A stretch of 64,000 bases of DNA from Streptomyces sp. WAC08241 (GCA_007858575.1 CP042279.1:5582501-5646500); one strand, 5' to 3'; shown: positions 1-10,191, counted from the stretch's first letter. Numbers and translations are program-made. The notes: a model not told the origin generated them from the letters alone.

Positions 1-564
1 CGGCGCGCCCGCGTCCTTGGCGACCACCTCCGGCAGCGCCTCCAGGAGCACGTCCCGGGCCACCTGCGCCCCCGGCGAGTCCAGGTTCCCCGGCACCCCG
101 AGCGCCGCCCGCAGGTCCTGCTCGTGCACCCACACGTCGAAGGCCCGCGTCCGGTAGGCCACTTCGAGGGTCTGCTCGGCGCCCAGCGGGGCGCGGATCA
201 GACGGTCGGGGAGCGGTTCTCGTTGCGGAGCTGACGGGCCCGCCGGATCAGGACGTACTCCAGCTCCGACGTCATCTCCGGCGCCGTGTGGTGGCGCCGC
301 ACGTCGACCTGGACCTCCATGTAGCGCGCGAAGTCACTGCGCACGTGGTACAGATCGCGCGGCAGCGAGTGGATCGGGCGGGGTCGCCCAGCATCTCCGT
401 CTCCATGCCGATGACGTGGGACACGACGTCCCGCACCGACCAGCCCGGGCAGGGGTCCGCCGGTTCCACTCGCCCTCCACGAGCGGCTGCACCAGCTCGG
501 CTATCGCCTCGATCGAGTGCGTCCAGGCGTCGGCGTAGTTCTGGAGGCTGGGATGGACGGTCAC
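1..564 (-). CDS. Maleylpyruvate isomerase-family (mycothiol-dependent) protein, 3' end off the window
   Basis: DinB/MDMPI-fold protein of the mycothiol-dependent isomerase/transferase family. The N-terminus starts MTVHPSLQNYADAW; after a shift near 460 the family signature PCPGWSVRDVVSHVIGMETE follows. After further shifts near 380 and 215 it continues with PRDLYHV, VQVDVRRHH and the DVWVHEQDL stretch, and it runs off the left edge at about VVAKDAGAP. The ATG at 564 is preceded by a purine-rich stretch. The reaction of this member is unknown: the fold binds a divalent metal and uses mycothiol in studied members, and similar actinobacterial proteins are mostly uncharacterised. All three breaks fall in short G/C runs and look like sequencing indels. 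Family assignment is fairly safe; function is inference. Confidence 0.75.
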
Positions 565-719
565 GGGACCCCTCGGCGGTTCTTCGGTGCGCGGGCTGAA
601 AACACGACTGGGTGGGAGGCTCGGACGCTAAGTTACGCTGCCCGAAGGCACCCCGGCAGTGCTTTCGTGTGACGATCGTAGGCCGGTGTTGACGGCTCGA
701 ATGCCAGGACGGTGGTAGT

Positions 720-1514
720 GTGCGCGCCTCGCTGATCCAGATCGCGGTAGACCCGGACGAACCGGTCGACGCCCGTCGCGCCCGCGCGGCGCGCCTCGTA
801 CGGGAGGAATCCGGCCGCGCGGACCTCGTCGTCCTTCCCGAACTGTGGACCGTCGGCGCCTTCGCGTCCGACCTCTTCGCCGCCGGGTCCGAGCCGCTGA
901 ACGGCCCCACGCACCGGGCGATGGCCGAGGCCGCCCGGGACGCCGGGGTCTGGCTGCACGCCGGCTCGTTCGTCGAGGCCGAGGCCGGCGCCTCTACAAC
1001 ACCTCGCTCGTCCTCTCCCCGACGGCGAACTCGCCGCCTCCTACCGGAAGATCCACCGCTTCGGCTTCGACAAGGGCGAGGCGGTCCTCATGGCCGCCGG
1101 GGAGGACCTGGTCACCGTCGACCTGCCGCACCTCACCGTCGGCGTCGGCACCTGCTACGACCTGCGCTTCCCCGAGCTCTTCCGCGGTCTGGTCGACGCG
1201 GGCGCGCAGGCCTTCGTCGTCCCGGCCGGCTGGCCCGCCCGCCGCCGCGCCCACTGGACCCTCCTGGCCCGGGCCCGCGCGGTCGAGAACCAGGCGTACG
1301 TGCTGGCCTGCGGCACCGCCGGCACCCACGCGGGCATCGAGCAGGCCGGCCACTCGCTCGTCGTCGACCCCTGGGGCGAGGTCTCGCGGAGGCGGGCCCC
1401 GGCGAGGAGGTCCTGCGCGTCGCGCTCGACCCCGGTCGGGTCGCCACGACCCGCGAGGAGTTCCCGGCCCTGAAGGACCGGGTCCTGGGCGTGGCGGCGC
1501 CGAAGCGGCCCTAG
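720..1514 (+). CDS. Carbon-nitrogen hydrolase (nitrilase superfamily, omega-amidase type)
   Basis: Cytosolic amidase of the Nit/omega-amidase branch, about 265 residues as expected. The Glu-Lys-Cys catalytic triad can be read across frames: LVVLPELW gives the Glu, YRKIHRFGFDKGEA the Lys, and GVGTCYDLRFPELFRGL the Cys. The C-terminus EEFPALKDRVLGVAAPKRP is back in the starting frame, so three one-base losses (near 989, 1019 and 1382, in G or C runs) account for the breaks. The GTG at 720 starts RASLIQIAVDP, the usual first beta strand. The likely role is hydrolysis of alpha-ketoglutaramate-like amides or nitrile/amide repair; the substrate cannot be read from sequence. It is monocistronic and divergent from the neighbour on the left. 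Confidence 0.85.
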   Translation: MRASLIQIAVDPDEPVDARRARAARLVREESGRADLVVLPELWTVGAFASDLFAAGSEPLNGPTHRAMAEAARDAGVWLHAGSFVEAEAGASTTPRSSSPRRRTRRLLPEDPPLRLRQGRGGPHGRRGGPGHRRPAAPHRRRRHLLRPALPRALPRSGRRGRAGLRRPGRLARPPPRPLDPPGPGPRGREPGVRAGLRHRRHPRGHRAGRPLARRRPLGRGLAEAGPGEEVLRVALDPGRVATTREEFPALKDRVLGVAAPKRP

Positions 1515-1588
1515 GACCTCTCCGGCGGACCATGGCCGGGGTCGCGACCCTGATCCGCCGGACAGGCCCTCGGTGCTCTCGAAGGAGC

Positions 1589-2079
1589 TCAGTCCTCCCG
1601 CTCCCGCTCCGCCATCCGGATCACGCACACCGCCACCGCCACCATGAGGGCGGCGTCGGCGTCCTCGCGGACCACGTTCACCGCGTACGTGTCGCGGACG
1701 TGGAACCACTGCCGGAGACGTGGACCAGGAGCTCGCCCTCGTACTCGACGGCGAACTCCCGGTCCAGGATCCGGCCGCTGACGTCCAGTTCGGTGCCCTC
1801 GACCAGCGTCACCCGGTAGTGGTTGCGCAGCAGCGAGAGCCGCTTGCGGCGGACGGTCGCGAGCGGTTGGTCGTCCCGCTCGATCGTCATCGCGTCCCGC
1901 AGGCTGAACATCTTCTGCCGCAGCGTGATCAGGACCTGTCCGTCGGGGTCCTTCAGCTCCAGGGTGTCGCGCAGCCGCAGGGCCTTGCCGTCGACGAGGA
2001 AGGCGTGGCGCCCGTGCTCGTCCTCGATCCAGTAGTCGTCGCCGATCGCGAAGATCTTGTCCCGTACGAGATATTTCAC
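1589..2079 (-). CDS. LURP-one-related (LOR/tubby-like fold) protein
   Basis: About 163 residues. The start MKYLVRDKIFAIGDDYWIED and the regularly spaced short strands (HAFLVDGKALRLRDTLELKD, KMFSLRDAMTIERDD, FAVEYEGELLVHVSGS) are typical of bacterial LURP-one/scramblase-like beta-barrel proteins. One shift near 1708 separates these from the end (WFHVRDTYAVNVVREDADAA, then CVIRMAERERED). Members have no established enzymatic activity; a membrane- or lipid-associated role is suggested by relation to tubby-like proteins. It converges on the nitrilase gene, leaving 74 bp between the stops. Family call good, function unknown. Confidence 0.8.
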
Positions 2080-2110
2080 CCGGTCACTCCTTCCCGGCCG
2101 GAGCCGCTTC

Positions 2111-2864
2111 TCACCCGAAGTAGCGGGTGAACGCGTCCGGACCCGTCCCGAGCATCTCCCCGAACGGCGAGTCGAGCTGATGGATCAGCAGCACCGTGAA
2201 GGCGATGAACCCGGACAGGCCCATCACCATCACCACGTGGGTCGCGCTCCGCTTGATCCCGAAGAGGAACATGAACGCGAGCGTCAGCACGCCGCCGATC
2301 AGCAGCCCCGTCCACAGCACGGGCGAGAGCCGCTCCTGCGCCGCCGCCTCCCGGCCGCGCCGCGCGTCGTCCACGTAACCGAGCTGGGCCAGCACCTCCT
2401 GGCCGCGATCTGCTCGGACACCCGGTCGGACCGGGTGACCTCGCCCGCCCGCCGCAACTGGTCGAGCAGCGTCCAGCCCGAGGCGTCGAGCGGCTCGCGG
2501 CCGGCCATCGCGGGCCACTCGACGTCCACGACGTGGCTCGCGTACGTCCGGGCCGCCTCGCGCACCGGCTGCCGCTGGGCGAGCGGGAGCGCGTCCGCGA
2601 GCAGGTACGTCTGGTGCAGGGCGCTCGCCTCGGCCTGGACGTGGTCGGCGGCGGCCGAACGCGTCTCCCAGACGGAGACCAGGCAGAGGCCGAGGACGAC
2701 GGCGTAGAGGACCGACACCATCATGGCGATGTACTCGGCCACGTCCTCGCGCGGCTCCTCGTCCTCCCCACCGGGAAGAGCCTGGTCTTGGCGAAGACGG
2801 AGAGGGCGGCGACGAGCGCGACGCCGAGGACGACGACGAGGGTTTCGAGCAGGGCCACGGTCAC
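2111..2864 (-). CDS. DUF4239 (bestrophin-like) membrane protein
   Basis: Predicted integral membrane protein of about 251 residues. It has an N-terminal helix (ALLETLVVVLGVALVAALSV), a second at EYIAMMVSVLYAVVLGLCLV, a soluble helical middle rich in ALP and REAARTYASHV, and two C-terminal helices (LSPVLWTGLLIGGVLTLAFM and VMVMGLSGFIAFTVLLIHQL). This four-helix layout is the DUF4239 pattern, which resembles bestrophin channels. Two base losses (near 2775 and 2397) break the frame. The GTG start at 2864 overlaps the TGA of the upstream surface-protein gene by four bases (GTGA), so the two are probably translationally coupled and may function together. No direct functional evidence. Confidence 0.8.
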
Positions 2865-4358
2865 GTCCTCCGGCTGCCGAGGAGCGCGGCGGCGACGGCC
2901 GCCGGGATCAGGAGCATCAGCAGGACCGTCACCACGCCCAGCTCCCGCGCCTCCCGCGCCCGCCGCCGCACCCGCCCGAGGAACCCTCGTCGTCGACCCC
3001 GGCGGCACGCCGGAGACCGGGAGGGGAACGGAGGGCGGGGCGGGCGGTACGGCTCCGGAGGGCGGCGGTACGGATCCGGGGGTACGGCTCCGGGGCGGCG
3101 CCCGCGCCGGGGAACGCGGGAGGCGCGGGAAGCCCGGTCGTCCCCGCACCGACGAGGCTCCCGGGGAACCCGCCGCTCCCGGTCACGACCTCCCCGACCC
3201 CGCTCCGGCCACGCCGGGCGCCTGGGCCGTTCCCGGCACTCCGGCCACGCCAGGCGCTCCGGCTGTGCCCGGCGCCCCGGCCCCCGCCCCCGGCGCCCGG
3301 CTCGTCCCCGCCCCGGCCCCCATCGCTCCCGCTCCGGCACCGGTTCCAGTCCCAGCCCCAGTCCCAGTCCCAGCCCCGGCTCCGGCTCCGGCCCCGTCCC
3401 CGCCCCCGGCGCACCCGAAGAACTCCCCGTACCCGCCCCTCCGGTCCCGGCCCCGCCCCTCCCCCCCACCACGAAGACGGCCGAGGCCCCCGCCGTGAGC
3501 ACGGGTGCCGAGACCCGTTCGCCGCCGGCCCCGAGCGTGGTCGCCCGGTCGCTGCCGGAGGCGCGGCCGGTGCTCCGGTAGGTCCCCGGGGGAGCCGTAC
3601 GGTGGTCGTGCAGGAGGCGGAGGCGCCCACGGCGAGGACGGGCACGGTCCCGCCCTGTCCTCCGCAGTCGGGAGCGCCGGGCGCGAGGGCGAGGCCGGGG
3701 TCCTCGACCCGGACGGCGTGGAGGGGAGGTTCCCCTGGTTGGTGACGGTGTACGTCACGGTGGCGGACCCCCGCCCGCCCCCGGTGCCGCCCCCGGTGCC
3801 GGCCCCGATCCCGCCCCCGATCCCGGCCCCGACCCCGGTCCCGGGACGGCGACCACGACCTCCTCGGTGAGCTGGAGGGCCCCGGCGACCCCTACGTATC
3901 CGGAGGGGGCGGTCGCGGTGAGCCGCGTGTGCAGGGAGGGAGCGTCGCCCTCGGCCCGTACGGGATGCACGTGCCGTCCCGCCGCCGCCCGGAACCGGGC
4001 CGTGCACTCCACCTCCTCGGCCGCGGGCAGCGGCGCTGCCGGGCACCGCACGGACCCGGCGGGGCGCCGGGGTCGAGGACCCGCACCCGGTACAGGTCCG
4101 CCTCGCTCAGGTTCAGCAGCCGGTACCGCTTCACGACCCACCCCCGACCCGTACCTCCGGCGGCCGGAGGTGGCTGTCGGCCCGGCCGTTGACGGTCACG
4201 GTCAACCGCAGGTTCCCGTCCCCGACCCCGCCGGCCCACCCCGCGCCCTCGGAGAGGACCGCGCAGGGCAGGGCGAGCAGGACCACCACGAGTAATCCGC
4301 CGATCACCCGACGGCAGGAATAGTCCGATGATCTGACCACGTGCTCCATGCCCGCCAT
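2861..4358 (-). CDS. Secreted/anchored low-complexity surface protein with CARDB/DUF11-like region
   Basis: The start MAGMEHVVRSSDYSCRRVIG is followed by a hydrophobic export segment (GLLVVVLLALPCAVL). After it come beta-rich stretches of DUF11/CARDB type (VVKRYRLLNLSEADLYRVRV, ATVTYTVTNQGNLPLHAVRV with one frame correction), then long Gly/Ala/Thr/Pro repeats (for example GAGAGAGTGTGAGTGTGAGA around 3310-3420). It closes with a basic stop-transfer helix, GVVTVLLMLLIPAAVAAALL then GSRRT. That order of export signal, ectodomain, flexible stalk and C-terminal membrane anchor suggests a cell-surface protein. At least four frame breaks make exact residues of the stalk uncertain. Its stop overlaps the DUF4239 start. 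It is divergent from the thioredoxin-NHL gene with 92 bp between starts. Confidence 0.6.
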
Positions 4359-4450
4359 GCTGACCGGCCCCCGCCCCGGAACCCGCCCCCGGACACGCCC
4401 TCGGCCCCCGCCCGACCCCCACTTTCCACCCGTACGGCACCCTTGGACCC

Positions 4451-6270
4451 ATGAACGCTCCCGCGCCCACCCCCGCGCCCCGACGTGCCCGTGTCCGCGC
4501 CCCCGAGCTGATCGGCAAGGGCGGCTGGCTGAACACCGGCGGAGAAGAGCTGACCCTCGCCGACCTGCGGGGAAAGATCGTCCTCCTCGACTTCTGGACC
4601 TTCTGCTGCGTGAACTGCCTGCACGTCCTCGACGAGCTGCGCGACCTGGAGGAGAAGCACCGCGACACCCTGGTGATCGTCGGGGTGCACTCGCCGAAGT
4701 TCGTGCACGAGGCCGAGCACCAGGCGGTGGTGGACGCCGTCGAGCGGTACGAGGTGCACCACCCCGTCCTGGACGACCCGGAGCTCGCGACCTGGAAGCA
4801 GTACGCCGTGCGGGCCTGGCCGACGCTCGTCGTGATCGACCCCGAGGGGTACGTCGTCGCCCAGCACGCCGGCGAGGGCTACGCCAACGCCCTCCGGACC
4901 CTCGTGGAGGAGCTGGAGGCCGAGCACGGGGCCAAGGGGACGCTGCGGCGCGGCGACGGGCCGTACGTGGCGCCGGAGCCCGTCGCCACCGACCTGCGCT
5001 TCCCCGGCAAGGCGATCACGCTCCCGTCCGGGAACTTCCTGGTCTCCGACACCACCCGGCACCAGCTCGTCGAGCTGGCGGCGGACGGCGAGACCGTCGT
5101 GCGCCGCATCGGCGAGGGCGTCTTCCGCGAGCCGCAGGGGCTCGCCCGGCTTCCCGACGGCAGGGTCGTCGTCGCCGACACGGTGCACCACGCCCTGCGC
5201 GCCTACGACCCGGAGAGCGGCGCGATCGAGCTGCTCGCGGGCACCGGGAAGCAGTGGTGGCAGGGGTCCCCGACCTCCGGCCCCGCCCTGGAGGTCGACC
5301 TCTCCTCGCCGTGGGACGTCGCCTGGTGGCAGGGCAAGGTGTGGATCGCCATGGCCGGCGTCCACCAGTTGTGGACGTACGACCCGGAGACGAAGACCGT
5401 CGGGGTCGCGGCCGGGACCACCAACGAGGGGCTCGTCGACGGGCCCGCCGCCGAGGCCTGGTTCGCGCAGCCCTCCGGGCTCGCGCGCCGCCGGCGACCG
5501 GCTGTGGATCGCGGACTCGAGACCAGCGCCCTGCGCTGGATCGACGCGGACGGGTCGTGCGCACCGCCGTCGGCACCGGGCTCTTCGACTTCGGGCACCG
5601 CGACGGCGACGCCGGCCAGGCGCTCTTCCAGCACCCGCTGGGCGTGACCGCCCTGCCCGACGGCTCGGTCGCCGTCAGCGACACGTACAACCACGCCCTG
5701 CGCCGCTACGACCCCGCCACCGGCGAGGTCACCACCCTCGCCACCGACCTGCGCGAGCCGAGCGACGCGGTCCTCGTGGACGGGGACATCGTGGTCGTCG
5801 AGTCCGCCCGGCACCGGCTGACCCGGCTGCGGCTGCCCGAGGAGGCCGTGCGGGTCGAGGCGGTCGCCCACCGCACCCGGCGCGAGGCCACCGAGGTCGC
5901 CCCCGGCCGCCTCCGCCTCGACGTCGTCTTCCGGGCCCCGACCGGGCAGAAGCTGGACGAGCGCTACGGCCCCTCGACCCGGCTCCTGGTCTCGACCCCG
6001 CCGGAGCTGCTGCTCGGCGGCGAGGGCACGGGCATGGACCTCTTCCGCGACCTCGACCTGAACCCGGAGGTCACGGAAGGCGTGCTGCACGTCTCCGCGA
6101 TGGCGGCCTCCTGCGACGACACCGAGTCCGACAGCGGCTCTGCCGCGGGCGCCAACGAGTACCCGGCCTGCCACGTCCACCAGCAGGACTGGGGCGTCCC
6201 GCTGAAGGTCACGGACGCGGGCGCCTCCCGGCTTCCGCTGATCCTCGCGGGCATGGACGAGGCCGTCTAG
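4451..6270 (+). CDS. Thioredoxin-like / NHL-repeat protein
   Basis: About 606 residues. Residues 1-170 form a TlpA/AhpC-like thioredoxin domain with the redox motif in FWTFCCVNCLHVLDEL (CVNC) and a cis-Pro region RAWPTLVVIDPEGYV. The rest is an NHL beta-propeller: repeated units such as FPGKAITLPSGNFLVSDTTR, REPQGLARLPDGRVVVADTV and HPLGVTALPDGSVAVSDTYN. The C-terminal segment (from about ADGSCAPP, read FDFGHRDGDAG after correction) resumes the propeller and ends SRLPLILAGMDEAV. Frame breaks lie near 5490-5510 and 5553. There is no signal peptide, so a cytoplasmic thiol-redox or binding role is likely; the partner is unknown. The stop TAG shares the CTAG with the convergent gene's stop. Confidence 0.88.
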
Positions 6271-6611
6271 CGGAGGAGCCCCTGGTTCCTGGACGGGCGC
6301 CCCGCCGCCCCGTCCAGGCACCCCGCCACCCAGGCGGCCGGGTCGTGGACGGCCCGCTCGCCGCCCATGCCGTCCCGCTCCATGCGCGCGCACTCCCCGG
6401 CGAGCAGCGCCTTCGTCCGCGACCCGTCCACGTCGTACCCGCGGATCCGGGAGGCCAGGATGAAGCCGCCCTCGTACGCGATGTCGGTGCCCCACGGCGG
6501 CCGGTCGTTGTACGTGCCGATGAGCAGCCCCGTCCCGGTCAGGACGAGGAGCACGGCGACGGCGACGGACGGGACGGACTTCCGCAGCGGCGGACCCTCA
6601 TGACGGTGCAT
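6267..6611 (-). CDS. Small membrane-anchored hypothetical protein
   Basis: Intact 114-residue protein starting MHRHEGPPLRKSVPS, with one N-terminal transmembrane or uncleaved signal helix (VAVAVLLVLTGTGLLIGTYN) and a soluble C-terminal part facing outwards (TDIAYEGGFILASRIRGYDV, then ECARMERDGMGGER and WVAGCLDGAAG). Two cysteines in the outer part could form a disulfide. I do not recognise a family. Together with the aminopeptidase upstream (70 bp away) it could form one unit, but this is only proximity. It is one of the few genes in the region without a frame break. Confidence 0.6.
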   Translation of the reverse strand: MHRHEGPPLRKSVPSVAVAVLLVLTGTGLLIGTYNDRPPWGTDIAYEGGFILASRIRGYDVDGSRTKALLAGECARMERDGMGGERAVHDPAAWVAGCLDGAAGRPSRNQGLLR

Positions 6612-6681
6612 GGGGACGAGCCTGCCGGGCGGGACCTTTCGCGGATGTTTCGCGAGCGGCCCCGGCCGGACGGCGCCGGGC

Positions 6682-7987
6682 TCAGCCCTCCAGAACGCCA
6701 CCAGCGCGTTCGCGAGGAGGAACGGGTCCTGCGCGCCGCACAGTTCGCGGGCGCTGTGCATGGAGAGGATCGCGACGCCGATGTCCACGGTGCTGATGCC
6801 GTGGCGGGCGGCCGTGATCGGGCCGATCGTGGTGCCGCAGGGCATGTCGTTGTTGGAGACGAAGGACTGCCAGGGCACGCCCGCCTTCTCGCAGGCGGCG
6901 GCGAAGACGGCCCGGCCGCTGCCGTCGGTGGCGTAGCGCTGGTTGACGTTCACCTTGAGGATCGGGCCGCCGTCGACGCGCGGGTGGTGCGTCGGGTCGT
7001 GCCGCTCCGCGTAGTTGGGGTGGACCGCGTGGCCGGTGTCGGAGGAGAGGCAGACGGTGCCGGCGAAGGCGCGCGCCCGGTCCTCGTAGGAGCCGCCCCG
7101 GGCGTAGACCGAGCGCTCCAGGACGTTGCCGAGCAGGGGGCCCTGGGCGCCGGTGTCGGCCTCCGAGCCGTTCTCCTCGTGGTCGAAGGCCGCGAGGACC
7201 GGGATGTACGGCAGGTCGTCGCGGCCGGCGAGGGAGGCGAGCGCGGCGGTGGCGGCGTGCACGGAGAGCAGGTTGTCCATGCGCGGCCCGGCGAGCAGTT
7301 CGCGGTCGCGGCCCAGGTAGGCGGGGGCCTCGACGGCGTGGACCATCAGGTCCCAGCCGGACACGTCTCGGCGTCGACGCCGGCCTCGGCGGCGACGAAG
7401 GAGATCAGGTCGCCCTCGTGGACGTCCCCGATGCCCCACACGGGCTGCATGTGGCGCTGGCGGTCGAGCTTCAGGCCGTCGTTGGCCTGCCGGTCGAGGT
7501 GGATGGCGAGCTGCGGGACGCGCAGCAGCGGCCGGTCCACGTTCACCAGGCGGTGGCTGCCGTCGCGCAGGGTGAGCCGGCCCGCCAGGCCGAGGTCGCG
7601 GTCGAGCCAGGTGTTGAGGAGGGTGCCGCCGTAGACCTCGACGGCGACCTGCCGCCAGCCCTGCGCGCCCATGTCGGGGCGCGGCTTCACGCGCAGGTTG
7701 GGGGAGTCGGTGTGGGCGCCGACGATCCGGTACGGGGTGTGGGCGGCGGCGCCCTCCGGCACGTACCAGGCGATGATCGCGCCGCCGCGGACCACGTACT
7801 TCCCGCCGCTGGTCGCGTCCCAGGCCGCGGTCTCCTCGATCCGCCGGAATCCGGCCTTCTCCAGCCGCTCGGCCGCGTTCGCGACCGCGTGGTACGGCGA
7901 GGGGAGGCCGCGAGGAAGGCCATGAGGTCGTCGGTGTGCCCGCGGTCGAAGGGGGCCTGCGGCGGTACGGGAAGCTGCGCTGCTCAT
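6682..7987 (-). CDS. M18-family aminopeptidase
   Basis: Zinc aspartyl/neutral aminopeptidase of about 435 residues, cytosolic, removing N-terminal residues from peptides. Metal-site regions are readable: IVGAHTDSPNLRVKPRPD (His, Asp), AAFDHEENGSEADTGAQ (Glu pair), CLSSDTGHAVHPNYAERHDP (Asp/His) and the C-terminal HSARELCGAQDPFLLANALV with the catalytic-core His. Start chosen at ATG 7987 because AGGTGA lies five bases upstream; an in-frame ATG nine bases earlier is less well placed. Breaks are near 7905, 7370 and 6693. With the last one repaired the protein ends VAFLEG at the TGA 6684-6682. Confidence 0.9.
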
Positions 7988-8081
7988 GGGGTTCACCTTA
8001 CGCAGGGGCCGGTGGGGAGGCCGAGGCGCCCGGGGAGGGCGGATGCGCCCGGGAGGGCGGAACGGCCGGGAGGCGGATGCG

Positions 8082-8163
8082 CCCGGAAGGGCGGGGACCC
8101 GGAAGGGCGGAGGACCCGGAAGGGCGGGGACCCGGAAGGGCGGGGGACCCGGAAGGGCGGAAG
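8082..8163. repeat. GC-rich tandem repeat, five units of 16-17 bp
   Basis: Five units of CCCGGAAGGGCGG followed by a variable GGA, AGGA or GGGA spacer begin at 8082, 8098, 8115, 8131 and 8148. Degenerate copies occur just before (8030-8080). They fill the 285-bp gap between the aminopeptidase start and the acyl-CoA dehydrogenase end, where I see no gene. Function unknown; the spacer-length variation suggests slippage. Confidence 0.8.
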
Positions 8164-8272
8164 GCCGCGAACGGCGGAGAAAGTCGGGAAGGCGGAACGG
8201 CCCGCCCCTCCCCGGGGACGAGCCGTTCCTTGTATGGACGAGAAGTGCTCTCGGCCGCTGCGAGCAGCGGTC

Positions 8273-10099
8273 CTAGAACGCGGCCTCGTCCAGGTCCATC
8301 AGCGAGCCCTCGACGGACTCGGCGAGCGCGCGCTCGGTGGAGACGCCCGGCAGGACGTTGGCGGCGAAGAACTTCGCGGCCGCGATCTTGCCCTGGTAGA
8401 AGGGGACGTCCTTGCCGGAGGCGCCGGCGGCCAGCTTCTCGGCGGCCACGGCCGCGCTCTTGAGGAGCAGGTAGCCGACGACCACGTCGCCGGAGGCGAG
8501 CAGCAGGCGGGTGGTGTTGAGGCCGACCTTGTAGATGTTCTTGACGTCCTCGCCGGTGGCGGTGAGGTCGGTGATCATCGTGCCGACGATGGCCTCCAGG
8601 TCGACGGCCGCCTTGGCGAGCGCGTCGCGGGCGCCGGCCAGCTCCTCGCCGCCGGTGCCGACCGCGAGGAACTTCTTGATCTCCTCGGACAGCGTGTTCA
8701 GGGCCGCGCCCTGGTCGCGCACGATCTTCCGGAAGAAGAAGTCCTGGCCCTGGATGGCCGTGGTGCCCTCGTAGAGGGTGTCGATCTTGGCGTCCCGGAT
8801 GTACTGCTCGATCGGGTACTCCTGGAGGAAGCCGGAGCCGCCGAAGGTCTGGAGCGACTGCGCGAGCTGCTCGTAGCCCTTCTCGGAGCCGTAGCCCTTC
8901 ACGATCGGGAGCAGCAGGTCGTTGAGGCCGTGTAGCGCCTTGGCGTCCTCGCCGGCCGCCTCCTTGATCGCGATCTCGTCCTGCACGGAGGCCGTGTAGA
9001 GGACGAGGGAGCGCATGCCCTCGGCGTACGCCTTCTGCGTCATCAGCGAGCGGCGGACGTCGGGGTGGTGCGTGATGGTGACCTTGGGCGCGGCCTTGTC
9101 CATGAAGTGGGCCAGGTCGGTGCCCTGGACGCGCTCTTGGCGTACTCCAGGGCGTTGAGGTAGCCCGTGGAGAGGGTGGAGATCGCCTTCGTGCCGACCA
9201 TCATGCGGGCGAACTCGATGATGAGGAACATCTGGCGGATGCCGTCGTGCTTGTCGCCGATCAGCCAGCCCTTGGCGGGGTGCTTGTCGCCGAAGGTCAT
9301 CTCGCACGTGTTGGAGGCCTTGAGGCCCATCTTGTGCTCGACGTTGGTGGCGTACACGCCGTTGCGGGCGCCCAGCTCGCCGGTCTCCCAGTCGAACTCG
9401 TACTTGGGGACGAGGAAGAGGCTCAGGCCCTTGGTGCCGGGGCCGGCGCCCTCGGGGCGGGCGAGGACGTAGTGGAGGATGTTCTCCTCCATGTCGTGCT
9501 CGCCGGAGGTGATGAAGCGCTTGACGCCCTCGATGTGCCAGGAGCCGTCCTCCTGCTGGATGGCCTTGGTGCGGCCGGCGCCGACGTCCGAGCCCGCGTC
9601 GGGCTCGGTGAGGACCATGGTGGAGCCCCAGCGCTTCTCGACGGCGATCCGCGCGACCTTCTTCTGCGCCTCGTTGCCCTCGTTGTGGAGGATGCCGGCG
9701 AAGGCCGGGCCGGAGGAGTACATCCAGACGGCCGGGTTCGAGCCGAGCAGCAGCTCCGCGTAGGCCCAGATCAGGGAGCGCGGGAGACGGTGCCGCCGAT
9801 CTCCTCCGGATGCCCAGGCGCCAGTACTCGGACTCCATGAAGGCGTCGTACGACTTCTTGAAGGAGGCCGGGACGGGCGCGGTGTTGGTCTCCGGGTCGA
9901 AGACCGGCGGGTTGCGGTCGGCGTCGGCGAAGGACTCCGCGAGCTCGTTCTCGGCGAGGCGGCGGATCTCGTCGAGGATGCTCTTGGCGGTCTCGACGTC
10001 CATCTCCTCGAACGGACCGGTGCCGTACACCTTGTCGCGGCCGAGGACCTCGAAGAGGTTGAACTCGATGTCGCGGAGATTCGACTTGTAGTGCCCCAT
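8273..10099 (-). CDS. Acyl-CoA dehydrogenase with C-terminal extension
   Basis: FAD flavoprotein of 609 residues oxidising an acyl-CoA thioester to the enoyl-CoA in beta-oxidation. Start MGHYKSNLRDIEFNLFEVLG; the FAD/substrate region MVLTEPDAGSDVGAGRTKAI is clear. The helical C-terminal half carries TFGGSGFLQEYPIEQYIRDA and the catalytic-type Glu in DTLYEGTTAIQGQDFFFRKI. The extra C-terminal domain ending VEGSLMDLDEAAF matches the long (about 600 aa) bacterial class. Three single-base losses near 9817, 9778 and 9137 restore one frame. ATG 10099 lies downstream of a promoter region containing the motif TACCCACCGGTA, a candidate TetR/FadR-type operator. Substrate chain length cannot be told. 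Confidence 0.93.
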   Translation of the reverse strand: MGHYKSNLRDIEFNLFEVLGRDKVYGTGPFEEMDVETAKSILDEIRRLAENELAESFADADRNPPVFDPETNTAPVPASFKKSYDAFMESEYWRLGIRRRSAAPSPALPDLGLRGAAARLEPGRLDVLLRPGLRRHPPQRGQRGAEEGRADRRREALGLHHGPHRARRGLGRRRRPHQGHPAGGRLLAHRGRQALHHLRRARHGGEHPPLRPRPPRGRRPRHQGPEPLPRPQVRVRLGDRRAGRPQRRVRHQRRAQDGPQGLQHVRDDLRRQAPRQGLADRRQARRHPPDVPHHRVRPHDGRHEGDLHPLHGLPQRPGVRQERVQGTDLAHFMDKAAPKVTITHHPDVRRSLMTQKAYAEGMRSLVLYTASVQDEIAIKEAAGEDAKALHGLNDLLLPIVKGYGSEKGYEQLAQSLQTFGGSGFLQEYPIEQYIRDAKIDTLYEGTTAIQGQDFFFRKIVRDQGAALNTLSEEIKKFLAVGTGGEELAGARDALAKAAVDLEAIVGTMITDLTATGEDVKNIYKVGLNTTRLLLASGDVVVGYLLLKSAAVAAEKLAAGASGKDVPFYQGKIAAAKFFAANVLPGVSTERALAESVEGSLMDLDEAAF

Positions 10100-10179
10100 G
10101 GCGACGGCTCCGTAAGGCTCGGGGAGGGAGGTTCTCGTACACGTACCAGTGAGTAGCAAAACGCTCTCCACGATGATGC

Positions 10180-10191
10180 TACCCACCGGTA
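10180..10191. promoter_or_regulatory. Candidate operator TACCCACCGGTA
   Basis: TACC-CACC-GGTA is an inverted repeat located 81 bp upstream of the acyl-CoA dehydrogenase ATG. A near-identical copy, TACCCACGGGTA, occurs exactly 120 bp away in the same divergent intergenic region. Acyl-CoA dehydrogenase genes are often under TetR/FadR-type repressors; no such regulator is encoded nearby. Confidence 0.35.

Noticed and set aside
2533..4046. Very long Pro/Arg/Gly-rich reading frames on both strands
   Set aside because: Shadow frames of high-GC coding DNA. The minus-strand surface protein explains the region by its export signal, anchor and overlap with DUF4239.
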